The notes below the pieces were generated by a model, which was not told where the DNA came from, did no database searches, and saw only the letters and a list, made by a program, of their open reading frames with translations. Of a stretch of DNA of 64,000 bases, positions 42,497 to 52,202 are shown piece after piece. Origin of the DNA: Neobacillus ginsengisoli (lineage in GTDB: Bacteria > Bacillota > Bacilli > Bacillales_B > DSM-18226); assembly GCF_030813055.1 (NCBI RefSeq), contig NZ_JAUSTW010000003.1, positions 558,001-622,000 on the forward strand, in the 5' to 3' direction. How positions within the stretch are numbered: position 1 is the first letter of the stretch; each line of letters starts with the position of its first letter. The translations under genes and the position numbers were made by a program.

Positions 42497-44284
42497 TTGA
42501 AGAAAACCAATGTTTTACTTTCTTTAGCTCTTTTATTTTCCTTTGCAGCACCTGTTTCCGCAAAAGGTATACAAGATACAGGAATGAACATCAATTTAAC
42601 TCATCTCAATTCTCTAGATCAGGAAGTTAAGATTGATGGCAAAGATATGTTAATTACACATATTTATTCAGAGTACCCTAATTACCAGTGGGTAGATGCT
42701 TCAGGTGAGGGAATTGCTTGTGTGGATGACGTAGCACGTGCCACGATCGTTTATTTGAACGACTATGAACAGACGAAAAACAATGACTCTCTCAATAAAG
42801 CAAAATTAGCTCTCAACTTTGTAATGCACATGCAGGCAGCTGATGGTGAGTTCTATAACTTTATTAACAAGGATCTCTCAATAAATAAGACTGGCTCTAC
42901 CAGCCAAAAATCATTTGATTGGTGGGCTGCACGAGGAATGTGGGCATTAGGTTACGGGTATAAGGTATTTAACAAAATCGACCCGCAATATGCAAAAGAG
43001 TTGAACAACAGCTTCTTACTTGCAAATAACGCCCTGCAAAAGAAAGTAAATCCAAATTACGGAAAATATTCGACTATTCATGGATACCAAGTTCCTGCTT
43101 GGATTGATGGATTCGATGCGATGTCAAACGCCTTATTAGGACTTTCAGAATATTATTCAGCCAGCCCTAACCCGATTGTAAAAGATTCCATGATGAAACT
43201 AGGAGAAGGTTTGACAAAATTTCAGTTTGGCAGTTTTGATGAGTACCCATTCAGTGCACATCTTGATTGGAGCGGGTCACCGACTTTATGGCATGCCTGG
43301 GGAAGTTCCCAAACCTTCGCGCTAGCTAAAGCCGGTCAAGTTTTACATAAAGAGCAATGGATTCAATCTGCTAAGAAAGAGGCTGATTATCTTTTTACTC
43401 ATCTTCTTGTTAATGGGATGATTAAAGAGATGGCGCCTACAATGGCAAAGGATGAGCAAATCGCATATGGAGTTGACATGCTTGTCCAAGGGTTTTCAGA
43501 ACTTTCAAACGTAACCCATGATAAAACATATGCGAAATATGCAGGAATAGCAGCTTCCTGGTTTACCGGAAACAATGATGCACAGTTTGCCATGTATGAT
43601 CCAAACACAGGCAGAGGCTATGATGGCATAAACGGTGTTACGAAAAAAGTGAACATGAATTCCGGTGCAGAATCAACGATTGAAACTCTTATGGCGTTAC
43701 AAGCTATTCGTACTATCCCGGATGCGCAAAAATATTTGTATTCTAAAACGATCGAACGCCATACTCAAAGCGTTCTAGAAGCAGAGAATTTCTTACCATC
43801 CCAAGGTAATCCACAAATAATAAAGCCTCAAAGCCAATGGACTGGAGATGCGAGCTATAGCGGTGACATTGTAGGTTTACTTCCCGGGGACGGTCTTAAA
43901 ACGACCATTCAAAGTGACAAAAATGAAGATGTTATTCTGTATGCAGCAGTTGAAAAGAAATACCTTCCGGAAGGCAATCTTTTCTTAGATGTATACGTGA
44001 ATAATAAGTTGGTAGGAAGTAGCAATGTAGCTGATTCAAATGATACTGACTATTTGACTCTGATTAAAGTTGGCAAATTAGCCACACTTAATAAAGGCAA
44101 TAATACTGTATCTGTATCACTTCGCGGCAGCCAAAACAAAACTGTAAACTTAGACAATATCATAATCCAACCTGCTATAGAGTCTGCACTTTTTCAAACT
44201 GACAATCATAAATTTATCGAGATCAAACGTGACTTTATTCATAAAAAAAATAGTATTATAGAATATAGTAAAAATGCAGATTAA
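42497..44284 (+). CDS. Secreted protein with predicted alpha-toroid domain, putative glycan-degrading enzyme of unknown family
   Basis: 595-aa exported protein. TTG start with GGAGGG seven bases upstream; signal peptide MKKTNVLLSLALLFSFAAPVSA. Residues about 40-400 have repeating helical pairs characteristic of an alpha/alpha toroid, with conserved-looking acid/aromatic motifs GEGIACVDDVARATIVYL, DWWAARGMWALGYGY, DEYPFSAHLDWSGSPTLWHAWGS and DPNTGRGYDGINGV. Residues 410-560 form a beta-rich domain starting EAENFLPSQGN, as in CBM6/CBM35-like carbohydrate modules. The only secreted protein of the locus, under the same operators, so an outer enzyme releasing oligosaccharides for the importer is the likeliest role. 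The family is not one I can name. Confidence 0.78.
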   Translation: MKKTNVLLSLALLFSFAAPVSAKGIQDTGMNINLTHLNSLDQEVKIDGKDMLITHIYSEYPNYQWVDASGEGIACVDDVARATIVYLNDYEQTKNNDSLNKAKLALNFVMHMQAADGEFYNFINKDLSINKTGSTSQKSFDWWAARGMWALGYGYKVFNKIDPQYAKELNNSFLLANNALQKKVNPNYGKYSTIHGYQVPAWIDGFDAMSNALLGLSEYYSASPNPIVKDSMMKLGEGLTKFQFGSFDEYPFSAHLDWSGSPTLWHAWGSSQTFALAKAGQVLHKEQWIQSAKKEADYLFTHLLVNGMIKEMAPTMAKDEQIAYGVDMLVQGFSELSNVTHDKTYAKYAGIAASWFTGNNDAQFAMYDPNTGRGYDGINGVTKKVNMNSGAESTIETLMALQAIRTIPDAQKYLYSKTIERHTQSVLEAENFLPSQGNPQIIKPQSQWTGDASYSGDIVGLLPGDGLKTTIQSDKNEDVILYAAVEKKYLPEGNLFLDVYVNNKLVGSSNVADSNDTDYLTLIKVGKLATLNKGNNTVSVSLRGSQNKTVNLDNIIIQPAIESALFQTDNHKFIEIKRDFIHKKNSIIEYSKNAD

Positions 44285-44317
44285 GATTCTATAGGCTTTT
44301 CCTTTCGTCTCATTTCC

Positions 44318-44350
44318 AAGCTCACTTCTTTTGATGGTGAGCTTTTTTTA
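44318..44350 (+). terminator. Terminator of the secreted-protein gene
   Basis: AAGCTCAC/GTGAGCTT with an 11-base loop then T7ATT. Confidence 0.85.
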
Positions 44351-44373
44351 TTAATTATCAACTTATAAAAAAC

Positions 44374-44414
44374 AAAATGAAAAAGGAGAGCTCAGCTCTC
44401 CCTTTTCATTTTTA
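44374..44414 (-). terminator. Terminator of pgcA
   Basis: AAATGAAAAaGGAGAGC pairs with GCTCTCCcTTTTCATTT around a TCA loop, a 17-bp stem with T-runs on both strands. Confidence 0.75.
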
Positions 44415-44472
44415 GATTGCAAGTTTTACGATATGATCAAGCTAGCAACATACACCTGCCTACAAACAACTC

Positions 44473-46206
44473 TTACGCAAGAATTTCGTGCACTTTACCC
44501 ATCACAGAATCTTGGAGCAAATTAAGCTTCTTTTGGCTATCTGCCATCGATTCTCCCTTTACCGCAAAATAAAATTTCACTTTTGGCTCGGTACCTGATG
44601 GGCGTAGGCAAAACCATGAGCCATCAGCAAGGTGATATTTCAAAACATTAGAACGAGGCAAATCAATTTGACTTTCACTATCATTCTCATACTTTTTAGA
44701 AATTAAGTAATCTTCAATTGAGGTTACTTCCTTTCCGGCAACTTCACTCAATCTCTCGCTTCTAATAGTATCCATTAAGCGAGCAATCTGCTCTGCACCA
44801 TCTTTCCCCTTTAAAGTAATCGATTGGAGTGTTTCCTGATAAAAACCGTATTTTTCAAAAATGGCTAATAGACCTTCATACAGCGTCATGCCTTTGGCTT
44901 TATAAAAAGCGGCAACTTCTGCAGCAAACACAGCAGACTGTACGGCATCCTTGTCACGAACAAAGTCTCCAATTAAGTAACCATAGCTCTCTTCATATCC
45001 AAAAAGAAATGCATGGTCACCAGTCCGCTCAAAATCATTAATCTTTTCACCAATAAATTTAAATCCTGTCAGTGTATCCAACGCTTGTACACCATACTTC
45101 TCAGCAATGGCACGACCAATTTCAGAGGTAACAATCGTTTTGATCACCACACCATTTTCAGGAAGTTTTCCTTTGGCTTGCTTTTGTGATAACAAATACT
45201 CAAGCATTAAGGCTCCCGTTTGGTTTCCTGTCAAAACAACATATTCTCCTTCAGTGTTTTTAACAGCTACACCCAATCGGTCTGCATCAGGATCTGTGGC
45301 CATAAGAATATCCGCACCGATTTGTTCACCATACTGAATAGCAAGTTCAAAGGCTGCATGCTCTTCGGGATTTGGTGATTTGACGGTAGAAAAATTCGCA
45401 TCGGGCAGCTCCTGCGCCATTACAACCGTGACATTTTCAAATCCGAATGCCTTCAGTCCGGCACGAACTGGTTTATTTCCAGTACCGTGTAACGGGGAAT
45501 AAATAATTTTTAAGTCCTTTGCCACTTCTGAAACGACTTCAGGATTTATCTGAAGCGTTTTTAAGTTTTCTACATACTTATTATCGATCTCCTCACCTAC
45601 GAATGTGAGTAATCCTCTTGTCAGTAAATCTTGTTCATCTGCCACATCCACTGTTAATTCATTTTCAACAGCATTTACATACCGTATGATCGTATCAGCT
45701 GCTTCAGGAGGAATCTGGCCACCATCTTCACCATACACTTTAAAACCGTTATATTCCGGTGGATTGTGACTTGCAGTAATTACCACTCCAGAAAAAGCAT
45801 TTAAGTAGCGAACAGCAAAAGACAAAACAGGCGTCGGCCGCAGTTCATCAAATACATATGACTTTATCCCATAAATTCCAACTGTTTTCGCTACCTCCAG
45901 GGCAAACTCCGGAGATTTATGCCGGGAATCATAGGCTATAACAACTCCCCGTTGTTTTGCTTCTTCACCCTGCTCGGCAATATAACGGGCAAGTCCTTCT
46001 GCAGCTCTACGGATCGTGTATATATTTAGGCGATGAATACCGGGCCCTAGTTCCCCCCGCATCCCACCAGTTCCGAATTCAAGATGTTTATAAAAACTAT
46101 CCTCTAATAACCGTTTATCATTTTGAATTTCTATTAACTTTGTACGTAAATCACGATCTAAATCCTTATACTCAATCCATTTTTCTGCATTACTTAACCA
46201 AGTCAA
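44473..46206 (-). CDS. pgcA: Phospho-sugar mutase (alpha-phosphoglucomutase/phosphomannomutase)
   Basis: 577-aa alpha-D-phosphohexomutase. Active-site serine loop [19 protein letters not shown] (Ser146), metal loop [13 protein letters not shown], sugar loop [13 protein letters not shown] and phosphate loop [17 protein letters not shown]. Size and sequence match B. subtilis PgcA, which makes glucose-1-P from glucose-6-P for wall teichoic and lipoteichoic acid glycolipids. Here it sits beside the glycan locus and could also convert the mannose-1-P released by GH130 to mannose-6-P. TTG start with GAAGGAG upstream. Convergent with the secreted-protein gene and apparently outside its operators. 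Confidence 0.93.
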   Translation of the reverse strand: MTWLSNAEKWIEYKDLDRDLRTKLIEIQNDKRLLEDSFYKHLEFGTGGMRGELGPGIHRLNIYTIRRAAEGLARYIAEQGEEAKQRGVVIAYDSRHKSPEFALEVAKTVGIYGIKSYVFDELRPTPVLSFAVRYLNAFSGVVITASHNPPEYNGFKVYGEDGGQIPPEAADTIIRYVNAVENELTVDVADEQDLLTRGLLTFVGEEIDNKYVENLKTLQINPEVVSEVAKDLKIIYSPLHGTGNKPVRAGLKAFGFENVTVVMAQELPDANFSTVKSPNPEEHAAFELAIQYGEQIGADILMATDPDADRLGVAVKNTEGEYVVLTGNQTGALMLEYLLSQKQAKGKLPENGVVIKTIVTSEIGRAIAEKYGVQALDTLTGFKFIGEKINDFERTGDHAFLFGYEESYGYLIGDFVRDKDAVQSAVFAAEVAAFYKAKGMTLYEGLLAIFEKYGFYQETLQSITLKGKDGAEQIARLMDTIRSERLSEVAGKEVTSIEDYLISKKYENDSESQIDLPRSNVLKYHLADGSWFCLRPSGTEPKVKFYFAVKGESMADSQKKLNLLQDSVMGKVHEILA

Positions 46207-46609
46207 AGAAAATTCTCCTTCCTTTAAATAACTAAATTACGATAATTCTTATGAATCATTACTTTCTTTAAAAGAATCAAAGATTACTGTTTTCACTATT
46301 ATGTAATAATATTCTTGAAGTTTCAATAATCAACAATGTAACTGAATAAGGGTTATGCCGATAGTTGGCATAACCTCTTGTAAAGGATACTCATTATAAG
46401 ATAGCAATTTCTAAGGATAAGCCCCTCACAAGTGCCTGGCGCCCATAATTTATGAAACCTTTTTAACTGTCTTTTTACCCTCCAGTTCAGTCGACTGGCC
46501 ATTGCTAAATGTTCAAATAATCGTAACACCATTTTTTTCATATTAGAGGTACAATTCATAATATATAAAGGATTTTTACGTTTGTAATAATCTATAGGGG
46601 GAGGTGATT
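46207..46609. other. Gene-free region upstream of pgcA
   Basis: A perfect 9-bp inverted repeat, GGTTATGCC/GGCATAACC, with a seven-base loop lies at 46348-46372. A 68-codon leftward frame at 46353-46559 has a good ribosome site nowhere and no familiar motif; I do not call it. Nothing else stands out. Confidence 0.4.
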
Positions 46610-46933
46610 GTGCTGTTCAAATTACTATTTTTTGTCGTTTTGATCCCTATTACGATCATATTGTTAGGCGCTTTTATTAATGGGGTGATTGTATTAAATA
46701 ATAAAGAAAAAGAAGATAAAAAAAGGATTGTCAAAGAAGGAATTGAAGGATATCTTGAGCAAACGTTTGGAATTGGAACGGTTAAAATATTTAAGACGAT
46801 ATTCGATGCAGACGGTATATTAAGATTTATTATCTATTTGCCTCACTACGAGTGGTTTAAGTCCCCAAGGTACCAATGGTATGAAGTGTATGCGACAGAT
46901 AACGGCTATCATCATATCGAGATTGAAAGATAG
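46610..46933 (+). CDS. Small membrane-anchored protein, 107 aa, unknown
   Basis: N-terminal membrane helix MLFKLLFFVVLIPITIILLG, then a charged linker KEKEDKKRIVKEG and a compact soluble domain ending in YEVYATDNGYHHIEIER. I do not recognise the family. GGGGGAGG precedes the GTG at 46610 by six bases, so I start there and not at the GTG two codons earlier. It faces away from the divergent pgcA and is convergent with the arginine-transport operon. Confidence 0.7.
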   Translation: MLFKLLFFVVLIPITIILLGAFINGVIVLNNKEKEDKKRIVKEGIEGYLEQTFGIGTVKIFKTIFDADGILRFIIYLPHYEWFKSPRYQWYEVYATDNGYHHIEIER

Positions 46934-47019
46934 GTTACATATGGAGCTTCGGCTCTTTTTTTCGTTTCCATAAAAAAACAGACTTCCTCGTTTTACGAAA
47001 AAGTCTGCCATTTAAACCA

Positions 47020-47742
47020 TTATAATACTTTCTCTAAAAAGTCTTTTGCTCGATTGGTACGAGGATTATTGAAAAACTCTTTTGGAGTACCTTCTTCTAA
47101 TAATTGCCCGCCATCAAGGAACAATACCCGGTCAGCTACTTCTCTTGCAAATCCCATTTCATGTGTAACGATTGCCATTGTCATTCCGGATTGGGCAAGG
47201 TCCTTCATCACATTAAGTACTTCCTTAACCATTTCCGGGTCAAGGGCCGATGTTGGCTCATCAAATAACATTAACTCCGGCTCCATCGCCAGGGCCCGCG
47301 CAATGGCGACACGCTGTTTCTGTCCGCCCGAAAGATTATTTGGAAAGGCCGTTTCTTTTTCTTTTAAACCTACTCTGGCTAATAATTCCCGGGCTTTCTG
47401 TTCAGCAAGCTCACGGGTTTCACCTTTTACCTTCATCGGTGCATACGTTAGGTTTTCCAGAACTGTCAAATGTGGAAATAAGTAAAAGTGCTGAAAAACC
47501 ATGCCGATCTTTTGGCGAACTTTCATAATATTCGTTTTTGGATCGGTAATATCCTCATTATTGACCCATACCTTTCCCCGGGTTGGAACCTCTAATAAAT
47601 TAATACACCGAAGAAGTGTAGACTTACCTGACCCCGATGGGCCGATAATCGAAACAACTTCGCCGCCTTCAATTCTCGTAGAAATATTTTTTAGTACCTC
47701 GGTTTCACCGAACTGTTTATAGAGGTTTTCTACTTTAATCAC
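47020..47742 (-). CDS. artM: Arginine-type ABC transporter ATP-binding protein
   Basis: 240-aa polar amino-acid ABC ATPase. Walker [12 protein letters not shown], signature [15 protein letters not shown], Walker [15 protein letters not shown]-loop [19 protein letters not shown], switch His in IVTHEMGFA. Sequence and neighbour order match the ArtM (YqiZ) protein of B. subtilis. Last of the three-gene leftward operon artP-artQ-artM; its start overlaps artQ by eight bases. Confidence 0.9.
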   Translation of the reverse strand: MIKVENLYKQFGETEVLKNISTRIEGGEVVSIIGPSGSGKSTLLRCINLLEVPTRGKVWVNNEDITDPKTNIMKVRQKIGMVFQHFYLFPHLTVLENLTYAPMKVKGETRELAEQKARELLARVGLKEKETAFPNNLSGGQKQRVAIARALAMEPELMLFDEPTSALDPEMVKEVLNVMKDLAQSGMTMAIVTHEMGFAREVADRVLFLDGGQLLEEGTPKEFFNNPRTNRAKDFLEKVL

Positions 47743-48394
47743 TATATTTCAACCTCCTTTCAACACGCTTGCCAATCACCGTTAGTACCATCACTAATAT
47801 CCAATAGATTACCCCAACAAAAATTAATGGTTCAAAATTCCGATAAATATCCGCTCCAACAACCTGTGCACGACGCATTAGATCTAGGTAACCAATTGTC
47901 GATACCAGCGCAGATTCCTTTGTTAATGTAATAAACTCATTCATTAGTGCCGGTAAAATATTTTTTAGCGCTTGGGGGAGAATAAGGTCCTTCATCATCA
48001 ATCGATAGGGAACACCAAGTGCCTGCGCCGCTTCAGTCTGACCCTTATCCACCGCTCCAATCCCCGCTCTAATAATCTCAGAAACATAAGCAGATGAATT
48101 TAAGCCAAAAGCTAAAATAGACGATAAAAATGGTGAGATGTCATAGCCTGTTAATTGAGGAGTGGCAAAATAAATGATCATCAACTGTAAAATTAAGGGT
48201 GTACCGCGGAAAATAGAGGTATAAACGTCCCCAAACCAATTTAAAGCCTTTATCCGAGAAATTTTAAATAAAGCTAAAATGGTACCAAGTGCAAAACCAA
48301 AAATAATCGATACAAAAACAAATTTAAGCGTAACCCATATCCCTTGTAAGATATAAGGGATATAAGGCACAATTTGGCTAAAGTCCAAATTCAT
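47735..48394 (-). CDS. artQ: Arginine-type ABC transporter permease
   Basis: 219-aa permease of the polar amino-acid uptake family with five membrane helices. Conserved loop [34 protein letters not shown] includes the EAA motif. N-terminal [25 protein letters not shown] is nearly the ArtQ (YqiY) start. Coupled to artM by overlap. Imports arginine or a related basic amino acid in B. subtilis. Confidence 0.9.
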   Translation of the reverse strand: MNLDFSQIVPYIPYILQGIWVTLKFVFVSIIFGFALGTILALFKISRIKALNWFGDVYTSIFRGTPLILQLMIIYFATPQLTGYDISPFLSSILAFGLNSSAYVSEIIRAGIGAVDKGQTEAAQALGVPYRLMMKDLILPQALKNILPALMNEFITLTKESALVSTIGYLDLMRRAQVVGADIYRNFEPLIFVGVIYWILVMVLTVIGKRVERRLKYSD

Positions 48395-48443
48395 GCCTTA
48401 CACCTCATTTCAATATTTTTCTATACACACAAGCAACATTACG

Positions 48444-49205
48444 TTATTGATTTTTTAACCATTTATCTTTTAATTCTTTCATTTTTCCGTTTTGTTCCAT
48501 TTGTTTAAGAACCTTATTCACATCATTAACAAGTTTACTTCCTTTAGGAAAAGCCACTGCCATCCCCGGAGAACTGCTTGTTGGATCATCAAATCCTGCT
48601 AAGCCTTGTTTTTGAATATAACCGGTAGCCACTGATTTATCCATATAGGCTACTTGAATACGTTTGGATAATAACTCTTGAATTAATGTGGTTGAATTAT
48701 CCAATGGCTTAACATCAAAATTAATTTTTTCTTGAAGCTTTTTAGCACCCTCTTCTTGGATGGTTCCTAACTGTACGCCAACAGCTGTTCCTTTAAGATC
48801 ATCAATTGTTTTTATTTTGGAATCCTTTAATGTCAGAAACATTTCACCTGAGCGATTATACGGAGTGGAGAAATCAACATTTTTTTTGCGCTTCTCTGTT
48901 GCGGACATACCTGCAAGAACGACATCGACGCGTTTTGTTTGTAATGCTCCGACTAATCCATCGAACTTCATGTCTTTTATCTCAAGCTTATCCCCTAATT
49001 GTTTCGCAATATAATTGGCCAAATCTACATCAAATCCAATAATTTTACCTGACGGATCTGTTGATTCGAATGGAGCAAAATCTGCGGATGTGCCCATCGT
49101 TAAAACTTTTTGTTGTTTATTCGCTCCTTGATTATTAGCATTGCTGCAAGCAGCCATAATGATTAATGTAAAAATAATCGTTATGAATAAAAAACTCTTT
49201 TTCAT
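48444..49205 (-). CDS. artP: Arginine-type ABC binding lipoprotein
   Basis: 253-aa solute-binding lipoprotein, lipobox LIIMAACSNA, followed by the bilobed amino-acid-binding domain: KVLTMGTSADFAPFESTDPSGKIIGFDVDLANYI, FDGLVGALQTKRVDVVLAGMSATEKRK (with the Arg-containing ligand clamp) and VGVQLGTIQEEGAKKL. First gene of the operon, promoter region at 49206-49300 with candidate ARG boxes. Ligand most likely arginine, by resemblance to B. subtilis ArtP (YqiX). Confidence 0.9.
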   Translation of the reverse strand: MKKSFLFITIIFTLIIMAACSNANNQGANKQQKVLTMGTSADFAPFESTDPSGKIIGFDVDLANYIAKQLGDKLEIKDMKFDGLVGALQTKRVDVVLAGMSATEKRKKNVDFSTPYNRSGEMFLTLKDSKIKTIDDLKGTAVGVQLGTIQEEGAKKLQEKINFDVKPLDNSTTLIQELLSKRIQVAYMDKSVATGYIQKQGLAGFDDPTSSSPGMAVAFPKGSKLVNDVNKVLKQMEQNGKMKELKDKWLKNQ

Positions 49206-49245
49206 GTTGTTTACCCCCTATTAATAAGTACGATTCGAATTAAAT

Positions 49246-49263
49246 ATTCGGATTTTTATTCAA
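49246..49263. promoter_or_regulatory. Candidate ARG box (AhrC/ArgR) before artP
   Basis: On the minus strand TTGAATAAAAATCCGAAT, resembling the ARG box consensus TGAATWWWWATTCA in 12 of 14 positions or so. A second, less good copy overlaps at 49232-49250. In B. subtilis artPQM is regulated by AhrC. Confidence 0.35.
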
Positions 49264-49361
49264 CAAAATGAATTTTAACACACGAGATATTATTTGAAAA
49301 GAAGATTATTTATATAATAAATTACCAAATATCATCCTGTTTTATACTTGAAAAATACACA

Positions 49362-49393
49362 AAAAGCACCTCTTTATAAAAGAGATGCTTTTT
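49362..49393 (-). terminator. Terminator of the M20 amidohydrolase gene
   Basis: AAAAGCACCTCTT/AAGAGATGCTTTT with a five-base loop; T4 runs on both strands. Confidence 0.82.
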
Positions 49394-49396
49394 TGA

Positions 49397-50569
49397 CTAT
49401 GCATTACTATTTATTATTTTACGAAACTCTTTTTTCATATTTTCCAATTCTTCTTGTTTGGTAATTAAATCATAGCCCGTTAATGCTAGCGCCAGGGCAC
49501 CGCTGGAAAGAATCTTATGGGAATTTTCCGTAATGGTGGTATCTGCGAATTCCTTCGTATGTCCGATTAGTCCCGGTGAATCCAGTCCGATATAGGGATG
49601 GATGGCCGGAACAACATGACTTACATTCCCCATATCAATTGAACCATATGAATCCTTCGCTTTCTTTACTTCCTTAACACCAGCTGTTAAAAGATTTTTG
49701 GTAAACAACTGTGATAAGGTTTGGTTTGTGATCATGTTATCATAGCTTAATTCATAATTATCGATATGAACCTCTGCACCGGTTATTAACGCAGCACCCT
49801 TAGCAATATTTTTCACCTTTTCAACCACTTCGTTTAAATAGCTTCTGTCTTTTGCACGCACATAAAACTGCGCTACTGCTTTATCAGGTACGACATTGGC
49901 AGCAACTCCGCCTTCTTTAATGATTCCATGGATTCTAACATCTGATGTCACATGTTGACGAAGCGCATTAATCCCATTAAATAATTGAATTACCCCATCA
50001 AGGGCATTTATGCCTTTCTCCGGAGAAGCCGCGGCATGACTGGTTTGACCTCGGAAATCAAATTGAATCGCATCCATTGCTAATGATTCCCCGCTCTCAT
50101 AGGATTCATCTGCCGGATGTAAAATCATTGCCGCATCAATGTCATCAAAGATTCCTTGTTCAGACATAGGAACTTTTGCACCGTTTGTTTCTTCTGCAGG
50201 TGTTCCTAACACGACCACTCGTCCGCCAATTTCATCGATCACTTTACGTAAGAGAACCCCGGCACCTGCACTCATTGTGCCAATCATATTATGACCGCAC
50301 CCGTGCCCAACTCCCGGCAAAGCATCATACTCTGACAAATAGGCAATGGTCGGTCCCTCTTTTTTACTATCATATACGGCTTTAAATGCTGTAGGTCTTC
50401 CAACAATCCCTTTTTCAACCGTAAATTGATGTTCCTCCAGGAATTGGACTAATCGTTCCATTGATTCAAATTCCTGATCGCCCAGCTCAGGATGGTGAAA
50501 TAAGTGATCACTAATCTCCCAAAGGCTATTTTGTATAGTATCTAAGTACTTTTTTATATGATCTTTCAT
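49397..50569 (-). CDS. M20-family metallopeptidase/amidohydrolase
   Basis: 390-aa zinc amidohydrolase (peptidase M20D, Ama/Hip/AbgB group). Zinc motifs GVGHGCGHNMIGT, TPAEETNGAK and AMILHPADES; dimerisation-domain GQTSHAAASPEKGINALDGVI and C-terminal GNVSHVVPAIHPYIG with the last His. Such enzymes remove acyl or aminobenzoyl groups from amino acids. Close to B. subtilis AmhX/YxeP. Upstream gap of 180 bases to the DMT gene suggests its own promoter. The arginine-importer operon lies just downstream; an N-acyl-amino-acid salvage role is possible. Confidence 0.9.
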   Translation of the reverse strand: MKDHIKKYLDTIQNSLWEISDHLFHHPELGDQEFESMERLVQFLEEHQFTVEKGIVGRPTAFKAVYDSKKEGPTIAYLSEYDALPGVGHGCGHNMIGTMSAGAGVLLRKVIDEIGGRVVVLGTPAEETNGAKVPMSEQGIFDDIDAAMILHPADESYESGESLAMDAIQFDFRGQTSHAAASPEKGINALDGVIQLFNGINALRQHVTSDVRIHGIIKEGGVAANVVPDKAVAQFYVRAKDRSYLNEVVEKVKNIAKGAALITGAEVHIDNYELSYDNMITNQTLSQLFTKNLLTAGVKEVKKAKDSYGSIDMGNVSHVVPAIHPYIGLDSPGLIGHTKEFADTTITENSHKILSSGALALALTGYDLITKQEELENMKKEFRKIINSNA

Positions 50570-50749
50570 TTAAAACGATCCCCCTATTTTTAAACCGATG
50601 AATATAATTGCAAATTATTTTATAAATATACACGATAAATATCTTTGGTTCAAGACTTTACCTAGTAGAACTCATAAAGAAAAGTTTGCAGTTACTTACG
50701 ACGAATCAAAATGAGGAATAAAAATTTAAATAAGTGATTAACTTTCTTA

Positions 50750-51184
50750 TCAAGATGCTTTCACTAACGAAAAGACTCCAATCATGATTACAACAATACT
50801 AATGATCTTTTGTAAAGTGAGGGGACGTGCTGCACTAAATAATCCGAAATAATCAATAAGGGTGGATGAGAAAATTTGCCCTGATATAACTAATACGAAT
50901 ACAGAAAGTGTTCCAATCGAACTAATGGAAGAAGATACGCTAAACATCATGATAACGCCCAGTGCTCCGGCTGCAATCATCCATGGCGAGGAAATTGAAG
51001 AAAAAGCACTTAATCCCCCTCTCATTAGAATTACAGCGGCTACGATAACTTGTACGAGGGATACACCTATAATCATGCCATACTGCCCGGATACTTTACC
51101 GATTTGTGCATTCATCGATGCTTGAAAAGCGCCCAAAATTCCGGCAGAAAACGCTAATAATATACTGGTTAAATTCCCATTCAT
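50750..51184 (-). CDS. DMT-superfamily small membrane protein (YdcZ/DUF606)
   Basis: 144-aa protein with four or five hydrophobic helices: ILLAFSAGILGAFQASMNAQIG in the first, GVSLVQVIVAAVILM in the second and IISIVVIMIGVFSL in the last. DUF606 half-size drug/metabolite transporters usually pair as two subunits or homodimerise. AAGGAG lies before the ATG. It follows the unknown protein at 51258 after 73 bases in the same direction and might be the last gene of the inositol/glycerophosphodiester operon. Confidence 0.82.
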   Translation of the reverse strand: MNGNLTSILLAFSAGILGAFQASMNAQIGKVSGQYGMIIGVSLVQVIVAAVILMRGGLSAFSSISSPWMIAAGALGVIMMFSVSSSISSIGTLSVFVLVISGQIFSSTLIDYFGLFSAARPLTLQKIISIVVIMIGVFSLVKAS

Positions 51185-51257
51185 GATTTACTCCTTACCG
51201 ATTCCAAAATGATAGATTTTCATTTAAAGAGATATATAACCTAAAAAATGCTCTGCG

Positions 51258-52172
51258 CTACTTTAAGGAACGAAAGAAGCGGTCCGGCCACTCCATTTTT
51301 ACATGAAAATTATAAAGTAGGGCCTGCGTATATATGACGGCATTTACCCATTTTGTCTTAAAACAGAGAGGCTTTTTCTGCAGCCATTCCAATGGGTCCA
51401 CCTGAACGGAAAAATCGCTGTACTCCTCATATGTTCCATCGTATCCTTTAGGCCAGTATTTCTTTAATGGATGGAAAGGCACACGCCCACCTGTTTTCAC
51501 ATGTTCATATGTTTCCCATAGCCATTGAGGCAAAGGTACCCCTGTTAATGGTTCCTTCATGTTTTCCCATCCACAAAGCAGTGATCCATGCTTTCCCCAT
51601 TCAATCCGGATAATCGGCCGCTGCTGATTGCCATGCGCCTCAACTACTGCCGCTTCCGATTCCAATACGCGGGCATGAAACCAGCTCATAACGTTTGTCA
51701 CTTCTTCTGTTTCCCGATTGTATTCCACCCAAACCTCTTCATGATCGCAAGGTTCATAGTCATCCGGGTAATCATAATCATCTTCCCAAAATAGATGATA
51801 GCCAATCAAAGGCTTGTCCGGATGATGCACTGCAACGATATCCTTTAGCGGGAAACATTCTTTCCGGTTAATTAAGAGAATAGGGCAAAACTTTTGAATC
51901 ATCCGTTCCTCCTCTGTTGTTAAAGGAAGAAGCGGATCTAGTTCAAATACCTTACGATACTGCTCTCCTGCTCTGCGCAAATTTCCGTCTAAATGATAGA
52001 ATTCCGCCTGTTGTGAGACATAGGATACATTTGTTGGCTCCGCTTTTTTTAAAAGCTCAAGCTGTCTAATACCCAGATTATAGAATTCAATGGCTGAAAT
52101 TTTATTTTCATTTGTAAATTCAATGATTTTATCGTTTTTCTCTTTAAATTCATATAAAAACGTATCAATCAT
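51258..52172 (-). CDS. Unrecognised protein with TPR-like N-terminus and Vps62/NPP1-like C-terminal part
   Basis: 304 aa, cytoplasmic. Residues about 25-85 form two helix pairs resembling tetratricopeptide repeats (IEFYNLGIRQLELLKKAEP, and EFYHLDGNLRRAGEQYRKVFELDP). Residues 110-250 hold the motifs LIGYHLFWEDDYDYPDD, CDHEEVWVEYN, SWFHARVLE and RPIIRIEWGKHGSL, whose order (Asp-His-Glu, aromatic His, Arg-Pro..Gly-x-His) recalls Vps62/NPP1-type domains (DUF946). That similarity is my own impression. AGGAGG precedes ATG. It starts 31 bases after the glycerophosphodiesterase gene and shares its operon, so a role with an imported phosphodiester is plausible. Confidence 0.62.
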   Translation of the reverse strand: MIDTFLYEFKEKNDKIIEFTNENKISAIEFYNLGIRQLELLKKAEPTNVSYVSQQAEFYHLDGNLRRAGEQYRKVFELDPLLPLTTEEERMIQKFCPILLINRKECFPLKDIVAVHHPDKPLIGYHLFWEDDYDYPDDYEPCDHEEVWVEYNRETEEVTNVMSWFHARVLESEAAVVEAHGNQQRPIIRIEWGKHGSLLCGWENMKEPLTGVPLPQWLWETYEHVKTGGRVPFHPLKKYWPKGYDGTYEEYSDFSVQVDPLEWLQKKPLCFKTKWVNAVIYTQALLYNFHVKMEWPDRFFRSLK

Positions 52173-52202
52173 AGCTTTTTCCTCCTAAAGATTCCCTTTA
52201 TA

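Noticed and set aside
46353..46559. 68-codon leftward frame upstream of pgcA
   Set aside because: Covers a perfect dyad (46348-46372), lacks a ribosome site, and shows no conserved motif.
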